A stretch of 53,241 nt of DNA. Source: an uncultured Paraprevotella sp. Lineage in GTDB: Bacteria > Bacteroidota > Bacteroidia > Bacteroidales > Bacteroidaceae. The stretch is from positions 1-53,241 of the forward strand of contig CALUFQ010000017.1 of assembly GCA_944319925.1 (NCBI GenBank), written 5' to 3'. This document shows, one piece after another, positions 34,488 through 43,394 of this stretch (its first letter is position 1; each line of letters starts with the position of its first letter). Made by a program: the position numbers and the translations under genes. A model generated the notes under the pieces. That model saw only the letters and a program-made list of their open reading frames with translations. It searched no databases and had not been told where the DNA came from.

Positions 34488-35306
34488 TTATTGGGGTTGC
34501 TTGCCGATGTAAGCCAAGATGCCGCCGTCCACGTAAACCACTTGTCCGTTGACGAAGTTCGAGGCATCCGAAGCCAAGAACACGGCCGTGCCCTGCAGGT
34601 CTTCCGGAGTGCCCCAGCGGGCGGCCGGAGTTTTGGCCACGATGAAACTGTCGAAAGGATGGCGGCTGCCGTCCGGCTGGCGTTCGCGCAGCGGGGCGGT
34701 TTGCGGCGTGGCGATATAGCCCGGGCCGATGCCGTTGCATTGGATGTTGTGTTCGCCATATTCCGAGCAGATGTTGCGCGTCAGCATCTTCAGTCCGCCC
34801 TTGGCTGCGGCGTAGGCCGAAACGGTTTCGCGGCCCAGTTCGGACATCATGGAGCAGATGTTGATGATCTTGCCATGGCCTTTCTTGAGCATGCCGGGAA
34901 TGACGGCTTTCGACACGATGAACGGTGCGTTCAGGTCCACGTCAATGACTTGGCGGAATTCCGCAGCCGACATTTCCGTCATGGGGATGCGTTTGATGAT
35001 GCCGGCGTTGTTCACGAGGATGTCAATCACGCCGACTTCTTTCTCCACTTGGGCGATGAAGGCGTTCACGGCTTCTTCATTCGTCACGTCGCACACGTAG
35101 CCGTGAGCTTCGATGCCGGCTTCCTTGTAGGCGGCCAGCCCCTTGTCCACCAATTCCTGCTTGATGTCATTGAACACGATGGTCGCACCGCTGCGCGCGA
35201 ATGCCGTGGCGATGGCGAACCCTATGCCGTATGAAGCTCCTGTCACCAAGGCCACTTTACCTTCCAATGAGAAATTCTGCAAAAAATTCTTTTCCATGTT
35301 TACCAT
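34488..35306 (-). CDS. SDR-family oxidoreductase, gluconate 5-dehydrogenase-like
   Basis: A 272-aa short-chain dehydrogenase with the NAD(P) motif TGASYGIG near 23-30, NNAGII near 98, the Ser-Tyr-Lys site (Ser of SMMSELG near 153, YAAAKGG near 167-173), and a C-terminal IGPGYIATPQTAPLR substrate loop. The sequence is of the type named gluconate 5-dehydrogenase or KduD, which reduces keto sugar acids such as 5-ketogluconate or 2-keto-3-deoxygluconate intermediates. No uronate genes are beside it, so substrate is uncertain. Alternative start MEKNF at 35297. Confidence 0.85.
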   Translation of the reverse strand: MVNMEKNFLQNFSLEGKVALVTGASYGIGFAIATAFARSGATIVFNDIKQELVDKGLAAYKEAGIEAHGYVCDVTNEEAVNAFIAQVEKEVGVIDILVNNAGIIKRIPMTEMSAAEFRQVIDVDLNAPFIVSKAVIPGMLKKGHGKIINICSMMSELGRETVSAYAAAKGGLKMLTRNICSEYGEHNIQCNGIGPGYIATPQTAPLRERQPDGSRHPFDSFIVAKTPAARWGTPEDLQGTAVFLASDASNFVNGQVVYVDGGILAYIGKQPQ

Positions 35307-35333
35307 AATTTAATGATGCGTTTTCCTTTCCCA

Positions 35334-35341
35334 CAAAGTTA
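35334..35341 (-). promoter_or_regulatory. -7 box for the SDR gene
   Basis: TAACTTTG on the minus strand, 27 bp before the SDR start. It fits TAnnTTTG; a TTG about 24 bp upstream is suboptimally spaced. Confidence 0.45.
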
Positions 35342-35412
35342 GGAAAAGAATTTGAGATACGCACACAATATGCCTGAAAAAGTTGCATCCTTTTCTTTCT
35401 TCCCGTGAGTGG

Positions 35413-36591
35413 TCATAACCTGTTTTTATACAGCATGGCGGCGGCTTTCTGGTATTGGTTTTCCAAGTCCATGTAGGCTTGCATGTTGCGATACACCTGG
35501 TCGGCTTCCGTGAAGTAGTCGATGACCGGCATCTCGCCGCCTTTCACGCTTTTTTTCATCAGGTCGAGCGTCTGTTGCATGAGGGGCAGGTCATACACGT
35601 CCATGGCCCGGCGCAACTGTTGCAATTCGTTGAATCCCGATTGCAGGGCGGCTTCGGCCTGCAGCCGGGCTTCGTCGGCTTCCAGTTGTGCGCCCACGGC
35701 CTGTGCTTGGGCGATTTTCACTTGGCGGCGGTTGGAGAATAGCGGGATGGAGCCGCCGACCAGGAAACCGTGCTCTTTCGAGCCGCCTTCGCCCGTGTTC
35801 CGCCGGTAGCCGATTTCGATTTTCGGCAACCATTGCCGGCGTTGCGTGGCGAGTGCGCGTCCGGCGGCCCTCGTGTCCGCTTCGGCGGCTTGGATGCCCG
35901 CGTCGTTGGCCATCAGTTCATCGCGCAGTGCCGCGTAGTCGTTTGTCACCGCCACGGCGGGGTATTCCCGTCCGTCGAAGGTGAGCGGCATGTTGCCGTT
36001 CAGGGCCAGGAGCGACTGTAAGGCCGTGCGGTGGGCGGCGTTGTTTTGCAACACTTCGGTTTGCACACTCATGCGTTCCATCTTGATTTTGTTGACCTCT
36101 ATGAGGGTGGCATCGCCCGCTTTCAGTTTTTCTTCGTACAAGGCCAGGAGTTCGTCGGCATTCCGCATGCGCTGGTCCAACAAGTCTTTTTCCTGGTTCA
36201 GGCGAATCAGGTCAAGGCAGAGGTTCTTGGCTTCGAGCAACACGTCGCGGCGGAGTGCCTCGGCGCGATGGTCCACGGCAGCTTTTTGTTCGCGCCCGGC
36301 CTGTTTCCGGCTGCCATACACCGTGGGGAAGTCGAATCCTTGCGTCACGACCAGCTCGGAGCCGGATTGCCCGCTCACGCCCTTGCTGTAGAATGAACTG
36401 TATTCCACGCTGGGGTCTTCCAGCCCGTTTTCGGCTTCTATGCCGGTTTTTTCGGCTTCGTCGGCCTGTTGCCGTGCCTGGAGCGACTTGTTGTGCCGCG
36501 CCACGCTGCGCAACACATCGTCCACGTCCTGGGCTTGCAACGCAGGCAGGCCCAAGGCGCAGGCGGCTATGATGATGAATATTCTTTTCAT
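35413..36591 (-). CDS. TolC-family outer membrane component of a metal efflux pump (CusC-like)
   Basis: A 392-aa TolC-family protein (signal about 1-20, ending LQAQ) with long helical repeats (about 25-210 and 215-390). It is shorter than E. coli CusC and lacks the lipid Cys. It is encoded 6 bp after the CusA-like pump on the minus strand and last in the operon, so it should be the pump's outer-membrane duct. Confidence 0.88.
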   Translation of the reverse strand: MKRIFIIIAACALGLPALQAQDVDDVLRSVARHNKSLQARQQADEAEKTGIEAENGLEDPSVEYSSFYSKGVSGQSGSELVVTQGFDFPTVYGSRKQAGREQKAAVDHRAEALRRDVLLEAKNLCLDLIRLNQEKDLLDQRMRNADELLALYEEKLKAGDATLIEVNKIKMERMSVQTEVLQNNAAHRTALQSLLALNGNMPLTFDGREYPAVAVTNDYAALRDELMANDAGIQAAEADTRAAGRALATQRRQWLPKIEIGYRRNTGEGGSKEHGFLVGGSIPLFSNRRQVKIAQAQAVGAQLEADEARLQAEAALQSGFNELQQLRRAMDVYDLPLMQQTLDLMKKSVKGGEMPVIDYFTEADQVYRNMQAYMDLENQYQKAAAMLYKNRL

Positions 36592-36597
36592 GATGGG

Positions 36598-39500
36598 TTA
36601 TTGTTGTGAACGGACGGCCTTGCGGTTCATCCATTCGTAAACGACTGGGATAATAAACGCATTCAGGAAGGTGGAGGTCAGCAGCCCGCCCAGAATGACC
36701 TTGGCCATCGGGCTTTGGATTTCATTGCCCGGAAGGTCGCCCCTCAAGGCCAGCGGGATGAGTGCCAGGGCCGACGAGAGGGCGGTCATCAGGATGGGGT
36801 TCAGGCGGTCGAGCGACCCGTGGAGGATGCTCTCGCGCAGCGGCTGCCCTTCCTCGCGCAACGTGTTGTAGTGGCTGATGAGCAGCATGCCGTTGCGCGT
36901 GGCGATGCCGAAGAGCGAGATGAAGCCGATGATGGCCGGGATGCTGATTTCGCCCGTGGTCGCCATCAGGGCGAACACGCCTCCGATGAGAGCCAGTGGC
37001 AGGTTGATCAGGATGATGCCGCTCTGCGTGGCGTTCTTGAACTGCAGGTAGAGCAGCAGGAAGATGACCACGATGCTGGCCAGCGACGTGAGCAGCAGGG
37101 TGCGGCTGGCCGAAGCTTCGCTCTCGAACTGCCCGCCATATTCCACGTGGTAGCCTTCGGGCAGTTTGATTTCCTCGTCTATCCGCTGCCGGATGTCTTC
37201 CACCACGCTGCGCATGTCGCGCCCGCTGGCATTGGCCGAGATGACGATTTTGCGCTTCACGTTCTCGCGGTTGATGGTGTTCGGCCCGGTGGACGAGCTG
37301 ATGTCGGCCACGTAAGAGAAGGGAATCTTATTTCCCTGCGCGTCGTCGATCATCAGGTCGCGGATGTGGTTCATCGTATTCCGGTTCTCTTCTTCTACGC
37401 GGACGACAAGGTTGAAGGAGCGGCCTTGTTCATAGACCTGCGACACGGTCTCGCCGGCCATGTTCACCGCCACGAATTCGTTGAAGGCGGAAAGCGGGAT
37501 GCCGTATTTGGCCAGCATTTCCCGTTTGGGCGTGATTTTCAGTTCGGGACGTTCAATCTGCTGTTCCACGTTCAGGTCGGCCACGCCTTCCACGTCGCCG
37601 ATGGCGTTCTTGATTTGGTTGCCCAGTTGGTACATTTTGTTCAGGTCGTCGCCGAAGAGCTTGATGGCGATGCCCGCCTGGGTGCCGCTCAGCATGGCGT
37701 CGATGCGGTGGCTGATGGGCTGGCCTATCTCAATGTTGGCTCCGCTGAGGACGGAGAGCTTGTGGCGCACGTCGTCCAGGAGTTCCGCGTGGCTGCGGTC
37801 TTTCAGTTCAAAAGGTGCTTCGATTTCCGACACGTTCACGCCCAGCGCATGTTCGTCCAGCTCGGCGCGTCCCGTCTTGCGGGCCACGGTCTGGATTTCG
37901 GGGATGGAGAGCAGCAGTTCTTCCGCCTGTCGCCCTATCTTGTCCGACTCTTCCAGCGAGATGCCGGGGAGGGAACTGATATTGATGGTGAAAGAGCCTT
38001 CGTTGAACGAGGGAAGGAAGCTGCGTCCCAGCGTGAAGAAGCACCCCAAGGCCACGGCGAAGAGGACGAGCGGGATGCCCACCACCGTCTTTTTGTGGTC
38101 CAAAGCCCAAAGCAATCCATTATGGTAATGCTTTTTCAGATATACGGCCAGGAAGGCTTCCTTGGGTAGTCCGCCCACCTTGGCCTTGTGGCCGAGCAGG
38201 TAACTGCACAGCACCGGGGTCAGCGTCAGGGCCACCACGGTGGAGGCAAACAGCGACACGATGAAGGCCACGCCCAGCGGCACGAGCATGCGCCCCTCCA
38301 TGCCGCTCAGGAAGAACAGGGGCACAAAGCTGACGATGATGATGAGCGTGGAGTTCAGGATGGGCATGCGCACTTCGCGCGAGGCGTTGAACACCACGTC
38401 GCGCACCCTGAGCCGTTGCGCCTCGGGCAACATGCGGTTTTCGCGCAGATGTTTCCACACGTTTTCCACGTCCACGATGGCGTCGTCCACCAGCGAACCG
38501 ATGGCGATGGCCATTCCGCCCAGGCTCATCGTGTTGATGGTCAGCCCCATGTAGTGCAGCACGAGGATGGTGACCAACAACGAAAGGGGCAGTGTGACAA
38601 GCGAGATGACGGTCGTGCGCACATTGGCCAGGAAGAGGAACAGCACCAAAACGACGAAGATGGCTCCTTCGTAGAGCGAGTCCTGCACGTTGCTGATGGA
38701 ACTTTCGATGAAGCGCGACTGGCGGAAGGCATCGGTGGACACATGCACGTCGGCGGGCAGGCTTTTCTGCAGGTCGTGCAAGGCCGCTTCCAGTTTTTCC
38801 GTCAGTTCGATGGTGCCCGTGTCGGGCTGTTTCGTCACGGTGAGGAGCACGGCGGGCTTGCCTTTTTCAGATGCCAGGCCGAGTTTGGGCTGCTGGCTGC
38901 CCACCTGCACGTCGGCGATGTCTTCCAGCGTGACGGGGACGCCCCCGGTGTTCTTCACCACGGCGCGGGCGATTTGCCGCACGTTGTCCGTGGACACCAC
39001 GCCCCGCACGATGTATTCGTTGCCATATTGGTAAATCACCCCGCCGTTGACGTTCGTGTTCATGTCGCGCGTGGCTTCCATCACCTCGCCCAGCGTCACG
39101 CCGTAGTGTTTCATCCGTTCGGGATGGAGCAGGATTTGGTATTCCTTGATGTCGCCGCCCAGCACGGCCACTTGTGCCACGCCCCCGGTGGAGAGCAGGC
39201 GCGGGCGGATGACCCAGTCGGCCAAAGTGCGCAGGTCGAGCATCGACGTGCTGTCGGCCGTCAGGCCCACGATGAGCAGTTCGCCAAGGATGGACGATTG
39301 CGGCCCCAACGTGGGATTGCCCACATTGTCGGGAAGGGCGTCGGCCACCGTGGCCAGTTTCTCCGACACGATTTGGCGGGCTAGGTAAATGTCCGTGTCC
39401 CAATCAAATTCCACCCACACGACGGAAAATCCCGTGGTGGACGAGGAACGCACACGGCGTACGCCGGTGGCTCCGTTGACGGCGGTCTCTATGGGAAATG

Positions 39501-39696
39501 TGACCAATTGTTCCACCTCTTCGGCCGCCATGCCCCCCGCTTCGGTCATGACCACTACGGTGGGGGCGTTCAGGTCGGGAAACACATCGACTTCCGTGTG
39601 GAAAGTCTGGTACAGTCCGCCCATCAGCAGCAGCACCGAGGCGACCAGGATGAGCAGCCTGTTTTGTAGAGAGAAATGGATGATTTTGTTCAACAT
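36598..39696 (-). CDS. CusA/CzcA-type heavy-metal RND efflux pump
   Basis: A 1032-aa inner-membrane RND transporter, the right length for the family, with twelve expected helices: one at the N-terminus (about 12-30), groups at about 335-535 and 860-1025, and two large periplasmic loops. The HME-RND signature GSLVDDAIVDVENV lies near residue 402. The N-terminus MLNKIIHFSLQNRLLILVASVLLLMGG is family-like. It exports metal cations (Cu/Ag or Zn/Co/Cd) by proton exchange. Partners are the adaptor upstream (19-bp gap) and the TolC protein downstream. The exact metal cannot be told from the sequence alone. Confidence 0.94.
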   Translation of the reverse strand: MLNKIIHFSLQNRLLILVASVLLLMGGLYQTFHTEVDVFPDLNAPTVVVMTEAGGMAAEEVEQLVTFPIETAVNGATGVRRVRSSSTTGFSVVWVEFDWDTDIYLARQIVSEKLATVADALPDNVGNPTLGPQSSILGELLIVGLTADSTSMLDLRTLADWVIRPRLLSTGGVAQVAVLGGDIKEYQILLHPERMKHYGVTLGEVMEATRDMNTNVNGGVIYQYGNEYIVRGVVSTDNVRQIARAVVKNTGGVPVTLEDIADVQVGSQQPKLGLASEKGKPAVLLTVTKQPDTGTIELTEKLEAALHDLQKSLPADVHVSTDAFRQSRFIESSISNVQDSLYEGAIFVVLVLFLFLANVRTTVISLVTLPLSLLVTILVLHYMGLTINTMSLGGMAIAIGSLVDDAIVDVENVWKHLRENRMLPEAQRLRVRDVVFNASREVRMPILNSTLIIIVSFVPLFFLSGMEGRMLVPLGVAFIVSLFASTVVALTLTPVLCSYLLGHKAKVGGLPKEAFLAVYLKKHYHNGLLWALDHKKTVVGIPLVLFAVALGCFFTLGRSFLPSFNEGSFTINISSLPGISLEESDKIGRQAEELLLSIPEIQTVARKTGRAELDEHALGVNVSEIEAPFELKDRSHAELLDDVRHKLSVLSGANIEIGQPISHRIDAMLSGTQAGIAIKLFGDDLNKMYQLGNQIKNAIGDVEGVADLNVEQQIERPELKITPKREMLAKYGIPLSAFNEFVAVNMAGETVSQVYEQGRSFNLVVRVEEENRNTMNHIRDLMIDDAQGNKIPFSYVADISSSTGPNTINRENVKRKIVISANASGRDMRSVVEDIRQRIDEEIKLPEGYHVEYGGQFESEASASRTLLLTSLASIVVIFLLLYLQFKNATQSGIILINLPLALIGGVFALMATTGEISIPAIIGFISLFGIATRNGMLLISHYNTLREEGQPLRESILHGSLDRLNPILMTALSSALALIPLALRGDLPGNEIQSPMAKVILGGLLTSTFLNAFIIPVVYEWMNRKAVRSQQ

Positions 39697-39715
39697 GTCT
39701 TTCTCCTCCTTTTAA

Positions 39716-40882
39716 TCAATGGGAATGGGTGTGGGCAGGGATGGCATTCGAGGCCGAGGCCAGCTTCACGTGCATCGCCCCTTGCGTGACCACGCGGTCG
39801 CCTGTCTTCAGGCCCGCGAGGATTTCCACGCGCCGCCCGTCTTCCGCGCCCGTCTTCACTTCCTGTTTCCGGAACACTTCCTTGTCTTCCTGCAGATAGA
39901 CGAAATACAACCCCTGTTCTTCCGTCAATGCCGAGACCGGCACGGAAATCACGCCTTCGCGTTCCTGTCCCAACAGGAAAACGTCCACGTAAGCCCCGGG
40001 CACGATGTTTCCGGCATTGTCGAACTCGAAGGAAACTGGCACGTAGGCCAATGCGCCGTCCGATGCCCGCCCGTAGGAAAGGACACGTCCGTGAAGTGAA
40101 TCCAAGTCATATATGGCATCGTCATACGGGGTTTTGAAACGTGCCGAGGCGATTTGGTTCAGGAAAGCGTAATGGCGTTCCGACACGTCGGCCATCAGCT
40201 GCAGCTTCTTGTCCCCGGACAGCGTAGCCAATGCTTGCCCCATGTTCACGTAGTCGCCTTCTTTGACCGCCACGTTTTTCACGTATCCTCCCGCCGGAGC
40301 TGTCACGGTCAGGCCTTCTTGTGAATGTCCGGAGGCGACGGCCTCGTATGCCACCCGCGCATCTTCGTATGCCGTTTGCAGGGCTTGGAGTTCTTTTTGG
40401 CTGACGATTTGCTTTTCGGCCAGCGGCAGGGCGCGTTCATATTCCGCCTTGGCGTTTTGGTAAGCGATGCGGGCGCGCTCCACGGGGTCGCCTCCCTGCA
40501 GCTTGTCCGAAGAAAGGCGGAACAGTGTCGTGCCGCGTCCCACCGATGTGCCGGACACCAAGGTGCGGGCGAAGCGCACCACGCCTGAAGTGGGGGCCAC
40601 CACGGTGGTTTCCTCGCCTTGTGCGGCCAGAATCTGTCCGCCTGTCTTTACTACTTGCCGGAACTTGCCGGGGCTCACGGCTTCGACCTGCAGGCCGGCG
40701 GCCTTGGCTTTTTCTGCCGTCAGGATAATCTCGTCGGCGTGGTGTCCCTCGTGTTCGCCGTGCGCGTCCGCTTCTGCGGTTTCCGCCTCATGGTCATGTC
40801 CTTCCTCTCCATGTTCATGATGATGACAGGCGCATAGCAAAGACATGGCCAACGCGCCCATCAAGAAATATGTTTTCTTCAT
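39716..40882 (-). CDS. CusB/CzcB-type periplasmic adaptor, His-rich
   Basis: A 388-aa membrane-fusion lipoprotein (LLCAC near residues 15-19). Directly after the Cys it has a metal-binding-like segment dense in His, Glu and Asp (about 20-50; HHHEHGEEGHDHEAE-type). The adaptor core follows: GGQILAAQGEETTVVAPTSGVVRFARTLV near 75-105, a coiled coil (about 135-185), and a beta-barrel/MP region. The C-terminus again ends in HTHSH. Both His-rich ends argue that it handles metal itself. Confidence 0.92.
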   Translation of the reverse strand: MKKTYFLMGALAMSLLCACHHHEHGEEGHDHEAETAEADAHGEHEGHHADEIILTAEKAKAAGLQVEAVSPGKFRQVVKTGGQILAAQGEETTVVAPTSGVVRFARTLVSGTSVGRGTTLFRLSSDKLQGGDPVERARIAYQNAKAEYERALPLAEKQIVSQKELQALQTAYEDARVAYEAVASGHSQEGLTVTAPAGGYVKNVAVKEGDYVNMGQALATLSGDKKLQLMADVSERHYAFLNQIASARFKTPYDDAIYDLDSLHGRVLSYGRASDGALAYVPVSFEFDNAGNIVPGAYVDVFLLGQEREGVISVPVSALTEEQGLYFVYLQEDKEVFRKQEVKTGAEDGRRVEILAGLKTGDRVVTQGAMHVKLASASNAIPAHTHSH

Positions 40883-40943
40883 AGGTGTTTGTATTTTAAA
40901 AAAATATGTAGTAATTGTCGTTTATGTTTCGCAAAGCGCGGAG

Positions 40944-41324
40944 TCAACATAAACAGGGCGGCGCCCTCCATCCCGTTCCGCCCTTGGGCGGGGTGGAGCA
41001 GGACGCCATTGGACGGACGACCGGACGGGAATGGCCGTCTTGCCGGGACTGGCAGCAGCAAGCCGCCCACGTGGCCGGCGACAGGTCTTTTTGCCGCTGG
41101 ACATCCTTTACATCCCGTCCCACAGTTTCTTTCGCAGGCAAGGTCAGGCAGAAGTGCGTGATGCAACTTGCGGTGCAAGGCTGGGGAGGCGTGGCGGGCG
41201 ATACCGGCTCCGGGCCGTGTCCCAGGCAGAGGGCTTCGGCGTGATGATGGTGGGGGAACACGGAAACGGCCTGCACCAGCATGCAGACCCAAACCAGCAA
41301 TATCGCTTTAATCCGTGGCCTCAT
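40944..41324 (-). CDS. Small His/Cys-rich secreted protein at the head of the metal efflux operon
   Basis: A 126-aa protein with a signal-like start (about 1-24), then FPHHHHAEALCLGH and further Cys groups (CTASCITHFC near 57-66; a CCC trio near 93). The arrangement resembles DUF6769-type proteins found before cus-type operons in Bacteroidales. The His/Cys content suggests metal capture or sensing in the periplasm, which is inference. It is the first gene after a good promoter and ends 61 bp before the adaptor. Start: the ATG at 41324 (MRPRIKAILLVWVCML). The C-terminal third is repetitive and could be affected by frame drift. Confidence 0.6.
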   Translation of the reverse strand: MRPRIKAILLVWVCMLVQAVSVFPHHHHAEALCLGHGPEPVSPATPPQPCTASCITHFCLTLPAKETVGRDVKDVQRQKDLSPATWAACCCQSRQDGHSRPVVRPMASCSTPPKGGTGWRAPPCLC

Positions 41325-41352
41325 CGTCTTGCTTTCCTTTTTAATCCGATGG

Positions 41353-41383
41353 CAAAGGTAGCGCAAAAAAGCCTACCGCACAA
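41353..41383 (-). promoter_or_regulatory. Promoter for the metal efflux operon
   Basis: Minus strand: TTG (complement of 41381-41383), 20 bp, TACCTTTG (complement of 41353-41360). It lies 29 bp before the His/Cys-rich gene. No metal-regulator operator was recognised. Confidence 0.7.
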
Positions 41384-41661
41384 CTATTTGCCGCGCAACT
41401 TGGTTGCAAAGGCGGCGTAACGGGGCTGGGAAGCATGGCATCGTTGTAGGAAAATAGTTTGATGCCTGAGGCGGAAAACTTTATTTTTAGGTCGCAGATA
41501 CGTATCTTTTATCCTTTTATTAAATCCCCAAGTTTAGGAACTGTGCCCGGATAAGAACTTGAAACGATTCGGGCGGAATATAATAGCCTTTTGACCCATG
41601 CAATGAGCTATTTTAGCGTGATTATTGCTATTTTTGCAGCGATATTAACGGTGTTACAGCT
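41384..41661. other. Intergenic stretch before the GH13 gene
   Basis: No gene. It holds TTAAATCCCCAAGTTTA (41520-41536), identical to 22761-22777 in the long-repeat region and followed in both places by a similar AACTGT-CCC segment, and a -7-like TATTTTTG at 41629-41636 for the GH13 gene (weak -33). Confidence 0.5.
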
Positions 41662-43386
41662 ATGGAAATAAATCGGATAGATCCTTCGTGTTGGTTCGCA
41701 AGCCTGAAACGGAACGACTTGCAACTGTTGGTTTACGGGAATGGGCTGAAAGGGGCGACGGTCGAAACCACAATCCCTCACACGGGAATAGCCGTGAAGG
41801 AGTGTTTGTGTGATAAATATTTGCTCGTGAATATCAAACTTTGCAGTCCGGTTCTTGCTGAAACATATAGCATTTCATTCCATGCAGAAAAGGGTGGGAC
41901 GGTAAGTGTCCCTTATGAGTTCAAGTCCTGCCGGCAATGGGGCGGGAGCGCGAGGTCCACCCTGTCGGGCGAGGATGTGTTATATATGTTTATGCCAGAT
42001 CGTTTCGCGAAAGGCGGCATTCAGTCTTCTACTGAAGAGGGCAATAGTCCCGATTCATGGCATGGCGGCAATATTCTTGGCATGAAAAACGCCTTGCCGT
42101 ATTTGCGGAAGTTGGGCATCACGGCTTTATGGCACAGCCCGATTTTTAAGAACAGTGAATACCATGGCTATTCCATCACAGACCATTACGATGTGGACGG
42201 GCATTTTGGCACCAAGGAGGAGTATGCCGATTTTGTCAATGAGGCGCACAGAAACGGGATAAAGGTCGTTGCCGATTTCATCTTCAACCATTGTAGCATA
42301 GCGCACCCTTGGGTGGCCAGTCCTCCATTGGAAGGTTGGTTCAATGGGAAACGAGGCAAAAGCATCATGACGACCAATTATCGGCAAACCACCATCTTCG
42401 ACCCATACGCGTCGGATTTTGACCGGAAGAAGACGGTGGAGGGATGGTTTACCGAGAAGATGCCAGACCTCAACCTGAAGAATCCCTATGTGTTCAATTA
42501 TTTGTTGGAAATGAGCATCTGGTGGATTGAAACGTTCCGGATAGATGCCATACGGATGGACACTTACCTATATTCCGACTTGGACGCCATGGTGGAATGG
42601 CAAAAGGCCGTCAACGATGAATATCCGGGTTTTTCCGTCGTTGCCGAGACCTGGATTGGGGACGCGGCTTACACGGCAAAGGTGCAACGTCATGTCCGCC
42701 AGCGTCTAGATGCCAACAGTTCGTTCATTGTGATGGATTTTGCTTTCCAAGGCCATATTGACGCATGCTTTAATGGATTCAAGGCGCCCGACAAGGAAGT
42801 CCAGGTTTACCAGCATTTTGTTTATGACTTTTTATATGATGAGCCACAGGACACTTTGGCGTTCCTGGACAACCATGACTTGCCACGTTGGTGTTCCCGC
42901 ATCAAGGGAAAGGCGAAACTGCAGCAGGCGTTGGCCATCTTGCTGACTTCTCCGAGAATTCCCCAAATATATTATGGTACGGAGTTCATGTTTGCCGGGG
43001 ACGGGAAAGGCACGGGCGATGGGAATTACCGGCAGGATGCTTTTCAAATCTTGGATAGTCCGGATGTAATGGCAGCGGGTGTCGTTCCTTTTTTGCGGAA
43101 AATATTGGAATGGCGGAAAGGCTCAAGGGCGGTAACGAAAGGCCGTATGAAACATTTTATCCCGCAGCAAGGCGTATATGTGTATTTCCGGCAATACGGG
43201 GATGAGAAGGTGATGGTCGTGGTAAATGGCACATCCAAAAGGGTGGACATTGACTTGTCTCAATATATGGAGGAACTCGACGGATATGCATTGGGGATTG
43301 ATGTCATTACAGATAAGAAGATGCGGCTGGACACGCTGTCTTTCAGAGTTAAATCAAACGATGTATTAATATTAAGCTTAGAATAA
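41662..43386 (+). CDS. GH13 alpha-amylase-family enzyme (neopullulanase/cyclomaltodextrinase-like), no signal peptide
   Basis: A 574-aa glycoside hydrolase with an N-terminal beta-sandwich domain (about 1-100), a GH13 barrel (about 105-480) and a C-terminal beta domain. Catalytic residues are visible: nucleophile Asp in FRIDAIRMDTY near 294-304, acid Glu in VVAETWIGD near 330, and Asp in FLDNHD near 406-411. DVLYMFMPDRFAKG and HSPIFKNS are SusA-like. Enzymes of this kind cut pullulan, cyclodextrins or maltodextrins. Unlike SusA it has no signal peptide in this frame, so it would be cytoplasmic. GC is lower than in neighbours. No starch-use genes are adjacent. Confidence 0.9.
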   Translation: MEINRIDPSCWFASLKRNDLQLLVYGNGLKGATVETTIPHTGIAVKECLCDKYLLVNIKLCSPVLAETYSISFHAEKGGTVSVPYEFKSCRQWGGSARSTLSGEDVLYMFMPDRFAKGGIQSSTEEGNSPDSWHGGNILGMKNALPYLRKLGITALWHSPIFKNSEYHGYSITDHYDVDGHFGTKEEYADFVNEAHRNGIKVVADFIFNHCSIAHPWVASPPLEGWFNGKRGKSIMTTNYRQTTIFDPYASDFDRKKTVEGWFTEKMPDLNLKNPYVFNYLLEMSIWWIETFRIDAIRMDTYLYSDLDAMVEWQKAVNDEYPGFSVVAETWIGDAAYTAKVQRHVRQRLDANSSFIVMDFAFQGHIDACFNGFKAPDKEVQVYQHFVYDFLYDEPQDTLAFLDNHDLPRWCSRIKGKAKLQQALAILLTSPRIPQIYYGTEFMFAGDGKGTGDGNYRQDAFQILDSPDVMAAGVVPFLRKILEWRKGSRAVTKGRMKHFIPQQGVYVYFRQYGDEKVMVVVNGTSKRVDIDLSQYMEELDGYALGIDVITDKKMRLDTLSFRVKSNDVLILSLE

Positions 43387-43394
43387 TCCAGCGC

